Assembly (NCBI GenBank): GCA_018268855.1
Contig: JAFDVR010000009.1
Location: 146,436 to 210,435 of the forward strand
Origin: Acidobacteriota bacterium
GTDB lineage: Bacteria > Acidobacteriota > Terriglobia > Terriglobales > Acidobacteriaceae
Length of the DNA: 64,000 bases
Direction: 5' to 3'
The translations under genes were made by a program, and so were the position numbers. The notes under the pieces were generated by a model, which was not told the origin of the DNA, ran no database searches, and saw only the letters and a list, made by a program, of their open reading frames with translations. Shown piece by piece: positions 60,237 through 64,000 of this stretch (its first letter is position 1; each line of letters begins with the position of its first letter).

Positions 60237-62525
60237 CTATGCCCTTGTGAATGCAAGAGTCCTGTTTACGAAACCTGCGAGTTCCGCATCATTGATAATC
60301 TCAGTCTCCCAAGCAGGGTTCTCGTGATGGTAACGGTTGGCGAATTCCTTGATGTCGTGCAGCTCGTCGATCTGCGGGCGATCAAGGATCTGATTCACGA
60401 GTCCGTAGCGGGCCTGGCACAAACCATGAAAGGGACCGAGCATCGTCCCTGGTGGAAAATGCTCCGGACAGGTGACACGGAGGTACGCTTCGAGATGCGG
60501 ACGCAATGATCGGGCGACCTCACGTTCGTTTCCACGCGGCCCATGCACTAGGTATTCCGTCAGCAAGACATGGCGGCGATCATGTTCCGTGATGCTATCG
60601 GCATCGACGGACCATACCGACAGCGTGGAGCCAGCACCGTCTCGTTCGATCTTGAGCGCGGTTCTGATTTGCCTGTCCATGCCTTCCCAGAGACGGCACA
60701 GGAAAGGTTTATTGTGCGACAAAACCACCAACTGAGCCGCACGTTGACCTAGCCGCCGCAATTCCTGTGTCGTCGCCAGAATCCGATGATCGTCAAGACT
60801 GGAAAGAGGATCGTCAATCACCACGACAGACTGTGCCAAATTCGGGTTCTGGTCAAGCGCAGCGAAGAAGAACGCCAGGGCCAGCGTGTTCCGATCACCG
60901 GCGCTGAGTGCGGTGCGGAACGATGGCCCATGATTTTGCGCGTTTCCGGCAACTGGAACCTGTGTGTTGTTGACCACAAGGCTGTAGTTGCAGGTTGGGC
61001 CTCCTCGCGTATCCGTTGACACAACCCGATCCACACGAAACCCTGCATTCAGCCGTCCGAGATAAAGATTGATTGCGGTTTGATAACCGGGAAACACCGT
61101 ATTCCGGTATTGATCCAAAGCGGCTTTAGCCGCGTCTCTCTCGTTTTCGGCTGTCTCTTTCGCGGCCTTTGCGGCGATGTACTCGTCGCAAAGCGGAGTC
61201 ATAGCTTGGCTATGTCTGCTGCGGGTCGCTCGTAACCGTGCGAGATTCGTTTCGATGGCGCGGCCGTCTGTCGTTCCCAAGCGTTCTCGGACCAGTGCAA
61301 TCTGAGCATTCGCTTCGGTGATTTGCGGGTCAAGATCATGAGACATTCGTGCGTTCGTTACATGGTCACGAATCGAGCCGCGCAAGTCTTCCGGCAAGGT
61401 CACCGGCTCCAATGGAGCGGCCTGCTTTTGTTCAACTAAGGTTCGCAGTTGGTCATATGCTGTCCGCCAAGTGTTGGCAACGGCGACGGTATCGAAACCG
61501 AACTCAGGAGTCGATATGAATTCCTGCCAGAACTGCTTTCTCTCCTGCGCAACCCTGACGCTCCGCTCGAAAGCCGCCCGCGCATCGCCTCCATGCTGGC
61601 GTTCTAATAGGCGAAGAAGCTCTGCGATCTCGGCCTTCAATCGGGCGTACTCTTCACTAAAATATCCCCGATAGGACTCAATCACCGGAGATGTGCTCAG
61701 GGGTTGCTCACAGAACGGGCAATCGTCTTGTCCCGTTTCCGATACGAAGCTCATCCCCGTCGCGATCCATTGTTCCCTGCGAGGCCCGAGCGTGGCGATG
61801 CGTTCCTGTACGCCCGCCAGTGCGCCAGTCTCTAAAGCTGCTAGATCCCGGCCAAGAACGGCCTCAATCCTTTCAACATCGATCTCAGGCAAACGAAATG
61901 GCTCAAAAAGCGCCGTCGCTCGTATGGACTCAGACTGGCGGCTTGCAGCGAATAGGCGTTCTTCCGCAAGGATCGCGTCTTCGATGTCAGCTCGATTGGG
62001 AAGGTTGCAGAAATCGTCCACGGTCAGCCCATGACGTTCATTCGCTGGAATGGCGTTAGCAGCATTCCTGATTCTTCCATTAACAGTTTCAATTGCCTCT
62101 ACCGCAGCAGTGACACGCGAATGGAGGGTGACCCCCTGTGCGCCGAGAATCAGCTCATGCAGATTCTGTCGATGCGCAGAAGCGACATCAAGACCAGAGC
62201 ACACATTCTCATCGACGAATTGGTCATCGAAGATTTCCATGTGCGGATATGTGCGGTTCCAGGCACCGTTCTGAAACGTAGCCGCTGGCGGACCGCCGGT
62301 GCAGTCGATCACCACATGGGGAGGATTGGCCGCGGATAGTCTGCGACGTTCTAGGACAGTAACAGGGTCGCCGCTACGCAGCGAGCGAAGAATGGCTGTT
62401 AGCGTTGTCTTTCCCCGCCCATTCTCAGCGTAGATCAGCACATTCCGCAGCAGAGGCATTTGCGCCCCCGCAGGAACAGAATCGAACTGCCCGATATTGC
62501 GCAAGAGTTGCAGCCTATTCAGCAC
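60237..62525 (-). CDS. RloC/AAA_13-like zinc-hook ATPase, probable defence protein
   Basis: A 762-residue SMC-like protein. The N-terminal half has Walker A IYAENGRGKTTLTAIL; the middle is coiled coil with a CPFCEQPL zinc-hook motif. The C-terminal half holds the ABC signature-like SAGDRNTLALAFFFAALDQN and Walker B SVVVIDDPLSSLDDHR. The last 100 residues end with KEFANRYHHENPAWETEI. RloC and PrrC have this plan and cut tRNA during phage infection; the nuclease end here is not clearly RloC-like, so a related AAA_13 protein is safer. It is a lone leftward gene between mutasome and ardC. Confidence 0.72.
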   Translation of the reverse strand: MLNRLQLLRNIGQFDSVPAGAQMPLLRNVLIYAENGRGKTTLTAILRSLRSGDPVTVLERRRLSAANPPHVVIDCTGGPPAATFQNGAWNRTYPHMEIFDDQFVDENVCSGLDVASAHRQNLHELILGAQGVTLHSRVTAAVEAIETVNGRIRNAANAIPANERHGLTVDDFCNLPNRADIEDAILAEERLFAASRQSESIRATALFEPFRLPEIDVERIEAVLGRDLAALETGALAGVQERIATLGPRREQWIATGMSFVSETGQDDCPFCEQPLSTSPVIESYRGYFSEEYARLKAEIAELLRLLERQHGGDARAAFERSVRVAQERKQFWQEFISTPEFGFDTVAVANTWRTAYDQLRTLVEQKQAAPLEPVTLPEDLRGSIRDHVTNARMSHDLDPQITEANAQIALVRERLGTTDGRAIETNLARLRATRSRHSQAMTPLCDEYIAAKAAKETAENERDAAKAALDQYRNTVFPGYQTAINLYLGRLNAGFRVDRVVSTDTRGGPTCNYSLVVNNTQVPVAGNAQNHGPSFRTALSAGDRNTLALAFFFAALDQNPNLAQSVVVIDDPLSSLDDHRILATTQELRRLGQRAAQLVVLSHNKPFLCRLWEGMDRQIRTALKIERDGAGSTLSVWSVDADSITEHDRRHVLLTEYLVHGPRGNEREVARSLRPHLEAYLRVTCPEHFPPGTMLGPFHGLCQARYGLVNQILDRPQIDELHDIKEFANRYHHENPAWETEIINDAELAGFVNRTLAFTRA

Positions 62526-62939
62526 CTAGTACCTCGGCAGAATACGAAAACACTTCAATTTGATCGGCCCGGTAATTCTAAATCTTTGCCCTTTTGCGGG
62601 AGGAAGTTTCCTCACCGCGCTTCAGCCGCTCCGCGTCTTTGCTCCCTCCTCTAGCGGCCTGTTCCTGCCGCAACGCGACCCTGAAATTCCTGTGCGCTAG
62701 TGCGCACCAATAAGGAGACCAGACCCTTGGCTGAGGGCTCTGCCCTGGCGCGGCGCAAGGGGTTTCCCCATAATTTTTGCTTCGCAAAAATCAGCGCGAT
62801 AACACCGCGCCCCTTCGGGTGGGAGATACCCGCTCCCCATTGCGCCTTGCCGCCCCGCCTTCGCCAGGAGGCGTTCGGCATGTAGGTACATGCCGCGCAC
62901 GGCATGAAAAGCAAAAGCAACCGCAAAGGAGCGAACCCC
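62526..62939. other. Leader region upstream of the ArdC-like gene with many inverted repeats
   Basis: No gene is supported. Perfect inverted repeats include GAGGAA-GT-TTCCTC (62600-62613), GTGCGC-TAGT-GCGCAC (62692-62707), ATTTTTGC-TTC-GCAAAAAT (62773-62791) and GGCATGTA-GG-TACATGCC (62877-62894). Such density suggests a regulated promoter, or a structured leader active on single-stranded DNA as known for other early-expressed leading-region genes. Confidence 0.4.
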
Positions 62940-63905
62940 ATGAAGAAGCCAAGCACCAGCAGCAGACCGAGCATCTACCAGACCGTTACCGACCGCATTA
63001 TCTCCAGCCTCAAGGCGGGCGTCATTCCGTGGGAAAAGCCGTGGAAGTCTCCGCGCTTCGCAGGTGGCCCATTCCCGCGCAACTTCTCTACCGGTAGGCC
63101 CTACCGTGGAATCAATGTTCTCTTGCTTTGGTCGAGCGACTACAGCAGCCCGTTTTGGCTGACCTTCAAACAGGCGCAGGAGTTGAAAGGCAACGTCCGC
63201 AAGGGTGAGCACGGAACCCCGATTGTTTTTTACAAGCAGCTTCCCGAAGACCAAAAGAAACAAGCAGCCAACGATGGCGACGAAGACACACGCGCCCCGT
63301 TTGTTCTTTGCCGCTATACCGTGTTCAACGTCGAGCAGTGCGATGGCCTCACGATTCCTGAAGTCTCGCAGCCCATGCCCGCGTCCGAAGTGGATGAGGA
63401 CGAGCTTTGCGAAAGCATCGTGAACGGATGGGAGAATCGGCCCTCACTTCATCTGACCAGTCCCACCGAGTACCGCGCTTATTATCGGCCCTCTACCGAT
63501 TCTGTCCACATGCCCGCCCGTTCCCGCTTTGTGGATACGGCTCACTACTACAGCACTCTTTTCCATGAACTGATTCACAGCACAGGCCACGAAAGCCGCC
63601 TCAATCGCACCTTTGGCGACCGCTTCGGAGACGAGCTTTACAGCAAAGAGGAATTGGTTGCGGAGATGGGAGCGGCGTTTCTCTCTGCTATCGCTGGCAT
63701 CGCCAACGAGCACACCAACCGCAACACTACGGCCTACATCCAGAACTGGATTAGCAAGCTGGAAGAAGACAACCGCCTCATCGTCCACGCCGCCGCCAAC
63801 GCGCAGAAAGCCGTGGACTCCGTTCTTGGCAGCGCCTTCGAGGATGCGGCAGAGCAGCCCGTCACTACCGGCGCAATGGAAGAACTTGCGGAGGTGGCGG
63901 CATGA
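62940..63905 (+). CDS. ardC: ArdC-like antirestriction protein (ssDNA-binding + zincin domains)
   Basis: A 321-residue protein. The N-terminal ssDNA-binding domain reads YQTVTDRIISSLKAGVIPWE, NFSTGRPYRGINVLLLW and GNVRKGEHGTPIVFYK. The C-terminal metallopeptidase-like domain has TLFHELIHSTGHESRL (HExxH zinc site) and a GAAFLSAIAG segment. ArdC of IncW plasmids protects incoming single-stranded DNA from host nucleases. AGGAG lies eight bases before the ATG at 62940. It ends in ATGA overlap with the next gene. Confidence 0.88.
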   Translation: MKKPSTSSRPSIYQTVTDRIISSLKAGVIPWEKPWKSPRFAGGPFPRNFSTGRPYRGINVLLLWSSDYSSPFWLTFKQAQELKGNVRKGEHGTPIVFYKQLPEDQKKQAANDGDEDTRAPFVLCRYTVFNVEQCDGLTIPEVSQPMPASEVDEDELCESIVNGWENRPSLHLTSPTEYRAYYRPSTDSVHMPARSRFVDTAHYYSTLFHELIHSTGHESRLNRTFGDRFGDELYSKEELVAEMGAAFLSAIAGIANEHTNRNTTAYIQNWISKLEEDNRLIVHAAANAQKAVDSVLGSAFEDAAEQPVTTGAMEELAEVAA

Positions 63906-64000
63906 AGACCGTTCTGGAACTTATCAAGAAAGCCGGGGGATGGCATCCCGGCCTGTACCTCAAGATCGACAACCCACCGTACATGGAGCTTGTCATCGAG
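63902..64000 (+). CDS. Partial gene downstream of ardC
   Basis: Only the first 33 residues are visible, beginning MKTVLELIKKAGGWHPGLYL and continuing with a KIDNPPYMELVIE-like strand. The ATG overlaps the ardC stop (ATGA). The PPYMELVIE phrase recalls small DUF6908-type proteins that accompany ardC in mobile elements, but this is from memory of the pattern and uncertain. Confidence 0.5.
   Translation, partial: MKTVLELIKKAGGWHPGLYLKIDNPPYMELVIE

Noticed and set aside
60064..60327. 87-codon plus-strand frame beside the ATPase gene
   Set aside because: Its second half is antisense to the conserved ATPase C-terminus and the first half has no motif.
62697..63263. 188-codon minus-strand frame over the ardC leader and start
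   Set aside because: It is antisense to the ArdC N-terminal domain and crosses several hairpins.

Overview
The window joins a chromosomal stretch (1 to about 28160) to the left part of an integrated conjugative element (about 28164 to beyond 64000). The host looks like an Acidobacteriota (Terriglobia type) bacterium. This is inferred from a very large TonB-dependent receptor with an N-terminal carboxypeptidase-regulatory domain, many secreted Tat or Sec enzymes of carbohydrate type, an atypical rpoZ-like gene next to rho, and moderately GC-rich DNA. I cannot name a species.

Region 1 (1-6600) is housekeeping: the start of L-serine dehydratase, an MmcQ/YjbR protein, a secreted HEAT-repeat protein, the YifB/ComM AAA ATPase, an rpoZ-like gene and rho. 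It closes with a strong bidirectional terminator and a GH27 alpha-galactosidase.

Region 2 (6600-27900) is a catabolic locus of unknown substrate. It holds two secreted lactonase-family proteins, two pairs of paralogous secreted TIM-barrel-like proteins (family A: 7956 and 9462; family B: 14770 and 26668), the TonB receptor, a metal-dependent amidohydrolase, a sodium:solute symporter, an enolase-superfamily enzyme, a creatininase-family enzyme, a dimethylformamidase-beta-like protein, an SDR, an RraA-like protein, RidA and an IclR regulator. An inverted repeat of form CGTYCA-N6-TGRACG, exact or degenerate, lies in nearly every promoter gap of this locus (7859, 11125, 14591, 14663, 17242, 18199, 26230, 27924). 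It is probably the operator of the locus-encoded IclR regulator and ties the genes into one regulon. The amide-, lactone- and imine-directed enzymes suggest degradation of an unusual sugar-acid or amide-linked compound.

Region 3 (28164-64000) is the mobile element. Its left edge is the 3' part of a tRNA-Met(CAU), cut at the anticodon loop. Then come a PIN/HTH toxin-antitoxin pair, an XRE regulator with a clean palindromic operator, a complete-looking VirB/Trb type IV secretion set in a rearranged order (B2-B3-B4-B9-B10-B5-K-B6-x-B8-B11), ssb and a RepB-type primase. After these lie a repeat-dense candidate oriT and a trwA-trwB-trwC-like block (relaxosome protein, coupling protein, MobF relaxase-helicase). 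The integrase and the intact tRNA should lie beyond the right edge.

The cargo (47000-64000) looks like a defence and stress island: a three-gene set (CxxC/HNH-like protein, membrane-anchored protein, TIR/deoxyribosyltransferase-like protein), an ApeA-like HEPN protein, a HEPN-like hypothetical protein, a DUF4365-like nuclease with helical repeats, the imuA-imuB-dnaE2 mutasome with a small fourth gene, a RloC-like zinc-hook ATPase and an ArdC-type antirestriction protein.
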